A DNA stretch of 48,312 nucleotides from Bacteroidota bacterium. GTDB taxonomy: Bacteria > Bacteroidota > Bacteroidia > Bacteroidales > GCA-2711565. Below are positions 33,396-41,448 of the stretch, piece by piece. Where the stretch lies: contig PIVJ01000011.1 of assembly GCA_003353955.1 (NCBI GenBank), positions 1-48,312 of the forward strand, in the 5' to 3' direction. How positions within the stretch are numbered: the stretch's first letter is position 1; every line of letters starts with the position of its first letter. The notes under the pieces are model-generated. The model was not told where the DNA came from, did not search any database, and was given only the letters and a program-made list of their open reading frames with translations. The translations under genes and the position numbers were made by a program.

Positions 33396-34253
33396 ATGCC
33401 CAAAACCTGCATCCTACTAATATTACTTACATTTCCACTTATACTAATTGCACATCAAAATGACTCTATTTCCATAGCAGACTCAACAAGTATCGACTCT
33501 GAAGTGATGGAAGATATTGATTTTTTAATGCTAAGCTTAAATTACACCAACAACAACACATTATATAAAAACTTAGATCAAGAGCTCGAAATGCATACCT
33601 TTTCATCAGATATTAGCTTTTTTAGCAAAAGTGGATTATGGGCTGCAATTTCAATCACAGATTATTTTAAAGCGAATAAAACCACCTACGAAACAGAGCT
33701 GCAATTAGGGTATCAAAAAGCATTCTTAAATTTTGCGGATTTGGATATTTCATATACTTTTCATGATTTCAAGGGAGATTCAGAATATGAAGGAATTTCT
33801 TATAAGCATTCCGTTACCGGTTCCGTGAGTTTAAACTCTAAGTATGTGAGTTTTTTTTCCGATATTTATTTTATGACCGGACTAACGGATAATTTTTTTA
33901 TTGATTTAAGTGCTTCTGTGAATATTGAATTTGAAGGATTATTTAATAAAAATGACTTTATAATGATTACGCCAACCATCTCAACTTCATTGGGTACAGA
34001 CGACTGGATTTACGAGCGTTTCACGATACAACAAAGGCATGGCCGAATGCAATATCTTGAGAGAAACGGATATAGTACCGGGCAATTTGAATATCAAAGT
34101 CTAGGTGTTTACCTCCCTGTAATCTATAACATCAATACTATTTCTTTATCCTTCACGGTATTTTATAATTCTCCTTCGGGAAAATTAAAAGCAATTAATT
34201 GGGAAGATCAATCCGGAATCTTGATTTCAATATTTTTTACACCAAATCTGTAA
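33396..34253 (+). CDS. Exported beta-barrel-like outer-membrane protein, unknown function
   Basis: I choose the ATG at 33396 (MPKTCILLILLTFPLILIAH), which puts the signal peptide at the N-terminus and gives 285 residues; a TTG 33 bp upstream is possible. The mature sequence is a series of amphipathic strands (WAAISITDYFKANK, ETELQLGYQKAFLNFADLDI, HSVTGSVSLNSKYVSFFSDI) and ends on ILISIFFTPNL, consistent with an outer-membrane barrel of about 10-12 strands. It lies between the basic protein gene and the response regulator gene, so the two-component system may control it. Confidence 0.7.
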   Translation: MPKTCILLILLTFPLILIAHQNDSISIADSTSIDSEVMEDIDFLMLSLNYTNNNTLYKNLDQELEMHTFSSDISFFSKSGLWAAISITDYFKANKTTYETELQLGYQKAFLNFADLDISYTFHDFKGDSEYEGISYKHSVTGSVSLNSKYVSFFSDIYFMTGLTDNFFIDLSASVNIEFEGLFNKNDFIMITPTISTSLGTDDWIYERFTIQQRHGRMQYLERNGYSTGQFEYQSLGVYLPVIYNINTISLSFTVFYNSPSGKLKAINWEDQSGILISIFFTPNL

Positions 34254-34350
34254 ACCGATGAAACACTCATGTTTTTTAATTAAGAGACACAAAAGGGTTT
34301 GATTAATACATGCAAGGAAAATAATTAATGAAGAACAAATTTGTAAACTA

Positions 34351-35025
34351 ATGAGAATATTAATTGTTGAAGATGAAAAAAGTTTGGCTAATGAAATCAT
34401 GCTTTTCTTAAGCAAGGAGCATTTCAATTGCGAAATTGCGTTAACCGGCATAAACGCATCTGAATTACTTGCAGTAAATACGTATGATTTTGTATTGATT
34501 GATATTGGTTTGCCTGATTATAATGGACTTGATTTAATTAAGGAAGCAAAAGATAATGACTCGGAAGCTTATTTTATTGTAATTACAGCTCGCGGAGAAT
34601 TGGAAGACAAACTTACTGGATTTGATTATGGAGCGGATGATTATTTGCCTAAACCGTTCTCACTCCTCGAACTACATTCAAGAATTCAGGCGATTGCCCG
34701 GCGAAAATTTGGCCATATAAAACCAACAATAACTTTTGGTAACTTCGAAATAGATATTAATAACAGATCGCTAAAACACAAGAGAACAACAATTGAATTA
34801 ACCAAAAAAGAATATGATTTATTGAGTTATCTCATTTTAAATAGAAATAGAATTTTAGACAGATTGCAATTAACTGAGCACATCTGGGGCAATTTTTTTG
34901 AAGAAGACTATGACTCAAATTACATCGATGTTCATATTAAAAACGTTCGGAAGAAACTTTCGAAATTTGATAATTATAATTGGATTAAAACAGTTAGAGG
35001 AATCGGTTATAAATTTGTTGAGTAA
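34351..35025 (+). CDS. OmpR/PhoB-family response regulator
   Basis: 224 residues. The receiver domain begins MRILIVEDEKSLANEIM, with the acidic pair E8/D9, phosphorylation site D51 in LIDIGLPDYNG, the ITARG Thr-Ala switch and DYLPKPFS Lys. The C-terminal winged helix (ITFGNFEIDINNRSLKHK; YIDVHIKNVRKKL; GIGYKFVE) binds DNA. The kinase gene starts 2 bp after its stop, so they are a pair. Confidence 0.95.
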   Translation: MRILIVEDEKSLANEIMLFLSKEHFNCEIALTGINASELLAVNTYDFVLIDIGLPDYNGLDLIKEAKDNDSEAYFIVITARGELEDKLTGFDYGADDYLPKPFSLLELHSRIQAIARRKFGHIKPTITFGNFEIDINNRSLKHKRTTIELTKKEYDLLSYLILNRNRILDRLQLTEHIWGNFFEEDYDSNYIDVHIKNVRKKLSKFDNYNWIKTVRGIGYKFVE

Positions 35026-35027
35026 AT

Positions 35028-36359
35028 ATGATTTTTCCCAACATGAAGCTAAAAAATCAACTCGCACTGATCAATACGTTATCAAAGATATTGATCATTC
35101 TGATAGCTGTATTCATATTGCCTTTACTTGTTAGAAAAATTTCGATAAACGAAACCGATAATCAATTAACTGACAAACTCGACCAGATTTATGAAATACT
35201 GGAAGATGATGGAGTAGAAGTATTTATAGATATTGAGAGTGATATTCTGGGGTATGGGAGCTATAACATTCTTAAAGAAGAATACGTTTCTATTGAAGTC
35301 TCAACCGACACATTATTGTATGAATATATTGAGACTACGCAACGAATTATCGATGATGAAATTTTAAATTATCGTGTGATTAGTGCCACATTCGAGTACG
35401 ACAGCGTAATCTACCTTGTTGAAATCGGCCACAGTATTTCATCAATTATAAACTTTGAGAAAGAACTGAGGGAATTTGCATTTTATTTACTGATTTTATT
35501 ACTCACACTTACGATCATTCTCGATTTATCAATCGTTCAAATTCTATTACGACCATTTGAGCAAATTATTCAAAAACTAAAAACCAACCACCATCCTTCA
35601 TCCTTTGACTACACCAAGGTTAAATCCTCTACTTCCGATTTTAAATATCTGGAAGATAGCATTCATCAATTAATGAAAAAAATTGAAATCGCTTTTAATG
35701 AGGAAAGAGAATACATTGGGAATATTTCACATGAAATTCTGACTCCTATAAGTATTATTCGCTCTAAGCTCGATAATTTTTCTGAAAATACAACACTTAT
35801 TCATGAAAATTCCTTAAAAATTCATGAAGTCAAAATCACTTTAGGGAGATTAACGAAACTTGTACGATCACTCTTATTATTATCAAGAATAGAAAACAAT
35901 GAATATTTAGTTAATAAGAATTTGAATATTAATCAGCATATTAAAATCGTTTTAGAAGAAATAAATGAACGTTTTGAGGTTAAAGGTATTAGTGTGAGTA
36001 CTGATTTGCCGGCTAGTGAATATATTTTAAAAGGAAATGCAGAATTGATACATATTTTATTTTTCAACTTACTAAATAATGCAGCAAAATACACCAATGA
36101 AGATGGCTGTGTAATTATTAAATCTTATGAACGATATAATCAACACATTGTTGAAATCTCTGATGATGGAGTTGGGATAGCTAAGGATCACTTGCCAAGG
36201 ATTTTTTCAAGATTTAAAAAATTCCAGAAGGGAAATAATAGTTTTGGATTAGGTCTTGCGTTGGTCAAAAAAATATGTGACATCCACCAAATTGATATAG
36301 AAGTTAAATCACAACCAAATAAAGGCAGCACATTTAAGCTAATATTCCCAAAACTTTAG
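35028..36359 (+). CDS. Membrane sensor histidine kinase
   Basis: 443 residues. Two membrane helices at about residues 16-37 and 147-170 flank a ~110-residue periplasmic sensor rich in acidic residues. The HisKA domain has H235 in YIGNISHEILTPIS, and the HATPase_c domain shows LLNNAAKYTNEDG (N box), ISDDGVGIAKDHLPRIF (G1) and FGLGLALVKKI (G2). It phosphorylates the adjacent regulator. The upstream exported proteins may be its targets or signal partners. Confidence 0.95.
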   Translation: MIFPNMKLKNQLALINTLSKILIILIAVFILPLLVRKISINETDNQLTDKLDQIYEILEDDGVEVFIDIESDILGYGSYNILKEEYVSIEVSTDTLLYEYIETTQRIIDDEILNYRVISATFEYDSVIYLVEIGHSISSIINFEKELREFAFYLLILLLTLTIILDLSIVQILLRPFEQIIQKLKTNHHPSSFDYTKVKSSTSDFKYLEDSIHQLMKKIEIAFNEEREYIGNISHEILTPISIIRSKLDNFSENTTLIHENSLKIHEVKITLGRLTKLVRSLLLLSRIENNEYLVNKNLNINQHIKIVLEEINERFEVKGISVSTDLPASEYILKGNAELIHILFFNLLNNAAKYTNEDGCVIIKSYERYNQHIVEISDDGVGIAKDHLPRIFSRFKKFQKGNNSFGLGLALVKKICDIHQIDIEVKSQPNKGSTFKLIFPKL

Positions 36360-36369
36360 GCAAAAAAAC

Positions 36370-36771
36370 TTATACTCCGTATATTCTATGAAATTTCCTA
36401 AGCGTATCTTCAAGCTCTTCAATCATAATATAATGGCTTTCACATCCAACTCTAGAACATACACTTACCACACCACCAATTTCAATGTTGAATTTAACAA
36501 CCTTTCCATTACACTCTTTGCAATTTACATCAGTATTTAAAACTTCATTGCAATGTGGGCAAGATACCTCAACCTGACATCCATCAGCTAACGTGATGCT
36601 TGATTCCTTGTCATAGCATCCATATGTTGAACAGAGCCATAATTTACCTTCTTTATCTTCACTTTTAACGTCTACCAATATTGTAGGCTTGGCATTTATT
36701 TCCTTCTTGTGATCCATTAATGAATGGTCACATTTAATGCATTTTACATTTAACGATACATTTTTCGGCAT
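36370..36771 (-). CDS. Multi-Cys zinc-ribbon-like protein in an inverted-repeat-bounded segment
   Basis: 133 residues from the ATG at 36769-36771, chosen because GGAGG lies 8 nt before it, an unusually strong ribosome binding site for this genome. About 12 Cys occur in ribbon-like pairs: CIKC, LCSTYGC, SCPHCNE, NCKECN and VCSRVGC; the blocks LWLCSTYGCYD and VSVCSRVGCES look like two related halves. It probably binds zinc or Fe-S. No family is recognised; it is not HypA, which has a different length and spacing. The gene is exactly bounded by a 12-bp inverted repeat, the left copy overlapping the stop codon. Confidence 0.75.
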   Translation of the reverse strand: MPKNVSLNVKCIKCDHSLMDHKKEINAKPTILVDVKSEDKEGKLWLCSTYGCYDKESSITLADGCQVEVSCPHCNEVLNTDVNCKECNGKVVKFNIEIGGVVSVCSRVGCESHYIMIEELEDTLRKFHRIYGV

Positions 36772-36893
36772 TGATTCCTCCTTTATTAAATTATGAAACT
36801 TTCTGTGATCTGCTTTACAAGCTAATATACGAAATAATATCACAAAACCAAAACACATGTTAAGTTTTGGGTCAAAACTAGTACGGAGTATAA
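36370..36893. repeat. 12-bp inverted repeat bounding the zinc-ribbon gene
   Basis: TTATACTCCGTA at 36370-36381 and its exact reverse complement TACGGAGTATAA at 36882-36893 enclose the gene. Outside both lies AAAC (ending at 36369 and starting at 36894), which could be a target duplication. The right copy is also 25 bp before an IS1595-type remnant, so it may instead be the tip of that element. Confidence 0.6.
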
Positions 36894-36918
36894 AAACTTA
36901 TGTAACTTAGTATTGACA

Positions 36919-37031
36919 ATGGCTAACAAGTATTTCAAGCGTGCAAGAGTTTCTGCATCAAAATCAGGCAACTATTAAAGTTATTTAGCCTTGATTTAAA
37001 TGCATCACAAATAGCAGAAATTATTGAATGA
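36919..37031 (+). pseudogene. IS1595-type transposase N-terminal fragment
   Basis: ATG 36919 opens MANKYFKRARVSASK; a one-base shift at about 36964 then gives IRQLLKLFSLDLNASQIAEI in another frame, ending at the TGA 37029-37031. Together these match the N-terminal helix-turn-helix of IS1595-family transposases (KRxxISExKFRQLLxLFxLDLTATQIAEI). The gene is cut off exactly where dispersed repeat copy 3 begins. Confidence 0.65.
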
Positions 37032-37146
37032 AGCTCCCCACCGCAAGCGGACGGGGTATCATGATGGATTCTATTTCGCCCCTTGGGGCGAGGAATATCA
37101 CTTCGCCTAATTAATTTTGTTTCACTAAATCAACGTCTCACTGACT
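37028..37146 (+). repeat. Dispersed hairpin repeat, copy 3 (full length)
   Basis: Full unit: ATGAAGCTCCCCACCGCAAG, the hairpin arm, ATCATGATGGATT, the palindrome GCCCCTTGGGGC (loop inverted relative to copies 2 and 4), GGAATATCACTTCGCCTAAT and a tail TTTTGTTTCAC...GTCTCACTGACTTA shared with copy 4. Confidence 0.9.
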
Positions 37147-37201
37147 TAGCATTGTTTGTTTATTAAGCAATCTATTTTAATCAACATCTAATTAAATTAA
37201 T

Positions 37202-37209
37202 TATTTTTG
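37202..37209 (+). promoter_or_regulatory. Candidate -7 promoter element of hypB
   Basis: TATTTTTG fits TAnnTTTG and ends 13 bp before the hypB ATG, so the leader would be very short. It suggests hypB has its own promoter. Confidence 0.45.
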
Positions 37210-37222
37210 CAGAAAAAACAAT

Positions 37223-37978
37223 ATGTGCGGAACATGTGGATGCGGCGAAGATTCTGTTACTATCAGAATGCCTGGTGAAAAAAACAAGCAAAACAGTAAT
37301 AATCATACTCATGATCATCATCACGACCATGCCAGAGAGATAAATCTTGAAATTGATGTACTTCAAAGAAACAACTTAAAAGCAATGAAGAACAGGGGTT
37401 ATTTTGAGGCCAAAAATATAATTGCATTAAATTTAGTTAGTTCTCCTGGTTCCGGGAAAACAAGCTTGTTGGAAAGGACCATCAAAGAGTTAAGCAAATC
37501 ACTTTCATTTTATGTAATTGAAGGAGACCAACAAACGATGAATGATGCCAATCGGATCAAGGCTGCCGGTGCCCCTGCCGTACAGATCAACACAGGCAAT
37601 GGTTGTCATTTAGATGCTGATATGGTTGAAAAGGCTGTTGCGGCGTTAAATCCTAAGAATAATAGTTTTATGATTATCGAAAATGTCGGCAATCTTGTTT
37701 GCCCATCGATGTTTGATCTCGGCGAATCTAAAAGAGTTGTTATCATTAGTGTGACCGAGGGGGAAGACAAGCCGATCAAGTATCCCAATATGTTCCAATC
37801 TTCGGATATTTGTATAATCAACAAATCAGATTTACTACCCTATGTTGACTTTAATGTTGAGAATACAAAGAAATATGCACTACAAGTTAATCACCACCTT
37901 ACTTTTTTCGAATTATCGGTAAAAACTGGTGAAGGAATGAATGCGTGGTATGATTGGTTAAACTCTCAAATTAAGTGA
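37223..37978 (+). CDS. hypB: Hydrogenase nickel-incorporation GTPase HypB
   Basis: 251 residues. The N-terminus MCGTCGCGED holds the high-affinity nickel site (CxxCGC), followed by a His-rich stretch (HTHDHHHDHARE) that can store nickel. The GTPase core has the P-loop SSPGSGKTSLLE, the metal-bridging GNGCHLDADM and base-recognising NKSD. It delivers nickel to the hydrogenase large subunit, normally with HypA. It stands alone, 5.5 kb from hypE, and no hypA is present in the window. Confidence 0.97.
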   Translation: MCGTCGCGEDSVTIRMPGEKNKQNSNNHTHDHHHDHAREINLEIDVLQRNNLKAMKNRGYFEAKNIIALNLVSSPGSGKTSLLERTIKELSKSLSFYVIEGDQQTMNDANRIKAAGAPAVQINTGNGCHLDADMVEKAVAALNPKNNSFMIIENVGNLVCPSMFDLGESKRVVIISVTEGEDKPIKYPNMFQSSDICIINKSDLLPYVDFNVENTKKYALQVNHHLTFFELSVKTGEGMNAWYDWLNSQIK

Positions 37979-38113
37979 CCTAATTATAAAGATTATCCAT
38001 AATATTCAATAGAATCTGTAGGAAAACTCATAACAGTCAGTAAGCAAATCAGACATCTGTATTTTTTTTATAGCTTTGATCAGAAAGTTGCACTTGCTAG
38101 TTGAATTTACCCT

Positions 38114-38131
38114 TTGTTAAATTATTAACAA
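38114..38131. promoter_or_regulatory. Predicted Rex operator upstream of rex
   Basis: TTGTTAAATTATTAACAA is a perfect TTGTTAA-N4-TTAACAA palindrome, the known Rex recognition pattern. It ends 5 bp upstream of the -33 element of the rex promoter, so Rex probably controls its own gene. Confidence 0.88.
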
Positions 38132-38136
38132 TTTTC

Positions 38137-38167
38137 TTGCATTTTACTTATGCAGAATCTAATTTTG
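38137..38167 (+). promoter_or_regulatory. Candidate rex promoter (-33/-7)
   Basis: TTG at 38137-38139 and TAATTTTG at 38160-38167 are separated by 20 nt, fitting the Bacteroidota -33 TTTG/-7 TAnnTTTG layout. Transcription would start near 38174, 33 nt before the ATG. Confidence 0.6.
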
Positions 38168-38206
38168 CATCATAAGAAATCTCATGAATTAATTATTTGC
38201 TGACAC

Positions 38207-38830
38207 ATGAAACATTTACCTCACAAAACGATTGAAAGACTAAGCCAATACAGAAGAGCATTATTAATTTGTGCTGCGAAAGGAAAAGCGCATATTTTTT
38301 CACACGAAATTGCAAAAATCCAACACATAACTCCTGTACAGGTAAGAAGAGATATTATGCTCATTGGGTATACAGGCACTCTGCGAAAAGGCTATAATGT
38401 ACAAGAATTAATTGATTTAATTGGTGATATTATTGATACTAAGGAAGGATTAAACGTAGCCATAGTAGGAATTGGAAACTTAGGTAGAGCCATGATCAAT
38501 TATTTTAATGGGAAACGTACCAAATTATCGATTGTAGCCGCCTTCGACAGTAATCCCGATAAGGTAGAGCGTGCCTTTTCAGGAGTTAAATGCTATCATA
38601 TCGATCAGATGGGAGAAATAATTAAGAATGAAAATATTTCAATCGGGATCATAACCGTTCCGGCAGGAGCCGCACCGGAAATTACAGAAAAACTCGTTAA
38701 CTCAGGAATAAAAGGTATTTTAAATTTTACACCTAAACCGGTTAATGTCCCAAGTAGAATTTATTTAGAAGAATATGATATGATTACTTCGCTGGAAAAG
38801 ATAGCTTTTTTTGTAAAAACACATGCATAG
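38207..38830 (+). CDS. rex: Redox-sensing transcriptional repressor Rex
   Basis: 207 residues. The N-terminal winged helix has SQYRRALLICAAKGKAHIFS and the recognition segment ITPVQVRRDIMLIGYTGTL. The Rossmann domain has VAIVGIGNLGRAM (GxGxxG), followed by AAFDSNPDK, and IITVPAGAAPEIT. Rex senses the NADH/NAD ratio: NADH releases it from DNA. Operators lie upstream of its own gene and of hoxF, linking it to the NAD-reducing hydrogenase. It converges on the carbamate kinase gene (3-bp gap). Confidence 0.96.
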   Translation: MKHLPHKTIERLSQYRRALLICAAKGKAHIFSHEIAKIQHITPVQVRRDIMLIGYTGTLRKGYNVQELIDLIGDIIDTKEGLNVAIVGIGNLGRAMINYFNGKRTKLSIVAAFDSNPDKVERAFSGVKCYHIDQMGEIIKNENISIGIITVPAGAAPEITEKLVNSGIKGILNFTPKPVNVPSRIYLEEYDMITSLEKIAFFVKTHA

Positions 38831-38833
38831 CGT

Positions 38834-39778
38834 TTAAACCATCACAATTCTGGTTCCTCCACCGTCAATCCCCAATTGTGTACTTTTAGTTATAATGGCA
38901 TCTTTGCCACTATGCTCAACGAAATAGATTGCTGCCCGAATTTTAGGAGCCATACTTCCTTCTGCAAAATGCCCTTCTTTAAGATATTTTTTTGCATCAG
39001 CAATAGATACTCTATCTAATGATTTCTCTTTTGGTGTATTAAAATGCAGGCATACTTTGGGCACATCTGTTAATATAAATAATTTATCAGCATTAATCTG
39101 CGATGCCAACAAGGCTGAAGCTAAGTCTTTATCGATTACAGCATCGATTCCTTGTAATTTATTAGGCTCTACATAAAATGCAGGAATACCTCCTCCTCCA
39201 ACAGCAATCACTATTTGCCCATCACGTGCGATACGCTCAATTGATTTTTTATTAGAGATGACCAATGGTTTTGGTGATGCCACAACTTTCCTCCACCCTC
39301 TTCCCTGTGGGTCTTTAGCAAATTTGCTTGAAGAATTTTTCATTATCTCATCCACCTGATCTTTTGTATAATAAGGACCTATCGGTTTCGTTGGATTTTT
39401 AAAAGCCGGATCATCCTGATGAACTAATATTTGGGTTATGATGGTTATAATATCTCTATCAAGATCTCTTTTTTGCAGAACATTTCTTAATTGTTGTTCA
39501 AGAATATATCCAATTAGTCCCTGTGAGTAGGCCACACAAATATCAAGTGGCATTTCTGGTAGTCCATGCACCTGATTTCCTGCCTGATTAGCCAATAAAA
39601 TATTTCCAACCTGAGGCCCGTTCCCATGGGTGATTACAATATTATACCCTCTGTCTATCAATGTAATCAAACGCTCACCTGAATCAAATGCATTTTGTTC
39701 CTGCTCTTCAATTGTACCTTTTTGCCCTGCTTGCAACAACGCATTTCCACCAAAAGCAAGTACTCCTAATTTTTTCAT
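38834..39778 (-). CDS. arcC: Carbamate kinase
   Basis: 314 residues of the amino-acid kinase fold: LGVLAFGGNALLQ, ITHGNGPQVGNILL, AVGGGGIPAFYV and DKDLASALLASQINADKLFI. The C-terminal EGSMAPKIRAAIYFVE is typical of the family. It converts ADP and carbamoyl phosphate to ATP, or the reverse; carbamoyl phosphate is also the HypF substrate, though no arginine deiminase genes are seen here. It is divergent from the DASS transporter gene, sharing a region with a 22-bp perfect inverted repeat. Confidence 0.95.
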   Translation of the reverse strand: MKKLGVLAFGGNALLQAGQKGTIEEQEQNAFDSGERLITLIDRGYNIVITHGNGPQVGNILLANQAGNQVHGLPEMPLDICVAYSQGLIGYILEQQLRNVLQKRDLDRDIITIITQILVHQDDPAFKNPTKPIGPYYTKDQVDEIMKNSSSKFAKDPQGRGWRKVVASPKPLVISNKKSIERIARDGQIVIAVGGGGIPAFYVEPNKLQGIDAVIDKDLASALLASQINADKLFILTDVPKVCLHFNTPKEKSLDRVSIADAKKYLKEGHFAEGSMAPKIRAAIYFVEHSGKDAIITKSTQLGIDGGGTRIVMV

Positions 39779-39786
39779 AATTGAAC

Positions 39787-39877
39787 AACTTAATTAAAAT
39801 GTAAAATTAGGAAATTACCCTATACTATTATATATTAATACGTAATCATTTATACAATTTTACATTTTAATTAAGTT
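39787..39877. promoter_or_regulatory. 22-bp perfect inverted repeat between carbamate kinase and DASS transporter genes
   Basis: Two identical 22-bp sequences in opposite orientation (39787-39808 and 39856-39877), containing TTAATTAAAATGTAAAATT and its complement, are separated by 47 bp. They sit in front of both divergent genes, and the right copy overlaps the region expected for the -33 element of the transporter gene, whose -7 candidate TAAATTTG is at 39889-39896. They may be paired operators or a long hairpin. Confidence 0.65.
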
Positions 39878-39915
39878 AAGAAATTTACTAAATTTGGCAA
39901 TTAACAATTCCGTTC

Positions 39916-41442
39916 ATGCGTACTACATTCTTACATTTAAGCTTAAAGAGAAACATCGGAATTTTTGGTGGGCTTGCTTTATTTTTTGGTATTACTTTTT
40001 TCGGGAATCTCGACCCTGAACATCCTGAAGTAACCTATACGTTGGCCGTTGCTTCACTTATGGCCATTTGGTGGGTTACTGAAGTAGTTCCTTTAGCAAT
40101 AACTTCTCTCCTACCGGTTATTTTATTCCCGTTGATGGGTGTTATGAATGGTAAAGATGTTTCCTCAACTTATTTTAATCATGTTGTTTTTCTATTTATT
40201 GGTGGGTTTATTGTTGCGATTGCCATGCAAAAATGGGAACTTCATAAAAGGATAGCCCTAAAAATATTAATGTATTCGGGAGTTAGCCCTGCAAGAATAT
40301 TATTGGGATTTATGCTGGCTTCTGCATTTCTTTCTATGTGGATATCTAATACGGCCACGACGATGATGATGGTTCCAATTTTATTATCAATTATTCAAAA
40401 ACTAGAGGAGAACCTTCCAAGCAAAAGTACCGGTAAATATGCAACAGGTCTTTTGCTGGGAGTGGCTCATAGTGCTTCTATTGGAGGTATTGCTACACTA
40501 GTTGGAACTCCGCCTAATCTGTCCTTTGCGCGAATTTTTCAAATCATGTTTCCCAATGCTCCAGAAATTTCTTTTGCACTTTGGATGGCTTATGCACTTC
40601 CAATTACTATCATATTTTTAATTATATGCTGGGCTTATTTATATATGATTTATAAACCGAAGAAAAATTCCTGGGTATCAGTTGATCGTTCAACATTTAA
40701 AAAACAATACTCAGAATTAGGAACAATGGGTTTTGAAGAAAAAATTATACTGATTGATTTTATTGCCTTGGGCTTTCTATGGATATTCAGGTCTGACATT
40801 ACAGTCGGAACATTTAAAATTCCCGGTTGGGCAAATCTTTTTTCAAATCCATCTTTTATAAATGATGGAACCGTGGCCATTGCGATGGCAGTATTATTAT
40901 TTCTCATCCCCTCAAAGTTAAAACCCGATAAAAGATTAATGGATTGGAAAGCTGCTACTGGTATTCCTTGGCATATTGTGCTTCTTTTCGGTGGGGGTTT
41001 TGCTTTAGCCAGCGGATTTAAAGAGTCAGGATTATCATTATGGGTTGGAGGCCAATTAAGTTGGGTGGTAAGCATTCATCCGATATTTATCATTCTTATT
41101 ATAGCGTTAATGATGACATTTTTAACAGAACTCACTTCTAATACTGCAACCACTGAGATGCTTTTACCGGTACTGGCAGGTTTATCTATTTCCACTCAAA
41201 TTAATCCACTGTTTTTTATGCTACCGGCAACGCTTTCAGCTTCGATGGCTTTCATGTTACCCGTTGCAACTCCCCCTAATGCCATTGTTTTCGGTACCGG
41301 AAGAATCAGTATAATGCATATGGCGAAAACAGGACTAGCCCTTAATCTAATGGGAGCAATTCTTATTACGCTGGCTACCTATTTTTTGGGTGGATATTTA
41401 TTTGATATCGATATCAATATTTTTCCGTCATGGGCTAATTAG
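39916..41442 (+). CDS. DASS (SLC13) family sodium:anion symporter
   Basis: 508 residues with about 11-12 membrane helices. The diagnostic Ser-Asn-Thr motifs of the two substrate/sodium sites are present: SMWISNTATTMMMVPI in the first half and TELTSNTATTEMLLPV in the second, with GGIATLVGTPPN and VATPPNAIVFGTG. The family carries dicarboxylates, sulphate or similar anions with sodium; the substrate cannot be assigned from sequence. The next gene starts 6 bp downstream. Confidence 0.94.
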   Translation: MRTTFLHLSLKRNIGIFGGLALFFGITFFGNLDPEHPEVTYTLAVASLMAIWWVTEVVPLAITSLLPVILFPLMGVMNGKDVSSTYFNHVVFLFIGGFIVAIAMQKWELHKRIALKILMYSGVSPARILLGFMLASAFLSMWISNTATTMMMVPILLSIIQKLEENLPSKSTGKYATGLLLGVAHSASIGGIATLVGTPPNLSFARIFQIMFPNAPEISFALWMAYALPITIIFLIICWAYLYMIYKPKKNSWVSVDRSTFKKQYSELGTMGFEEKIILIDFIALGFLWIFRSDITVGTFKIPGWANLFSNPSFINDGTVAIAMAVLLFLIPSKLKPDKRLMDWKAATGIPWHIVLLFGGGFALASGFKESGLSLWVGGQLSWVVSIHPIFIILIIALMMTFLTELTSNTATTEMLLPVLAGLSISTQINPLFFMLPATLSASMAFMLPVATPPNAIVFGTGRISIMHMAKTGLALNLMGAILITLATYFLGGYLFDIDINIFPSWAN

Positions 41443-41448
41443 CGTTTT

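Noticed and set aside
36370-36771. Zinc-ribbon protein as the missing HypA
   Set aside because: HypA starts with MHE and has one Cys4 zinc site in ~113 residues; this protein has about a dozen Cys and no MHE start.
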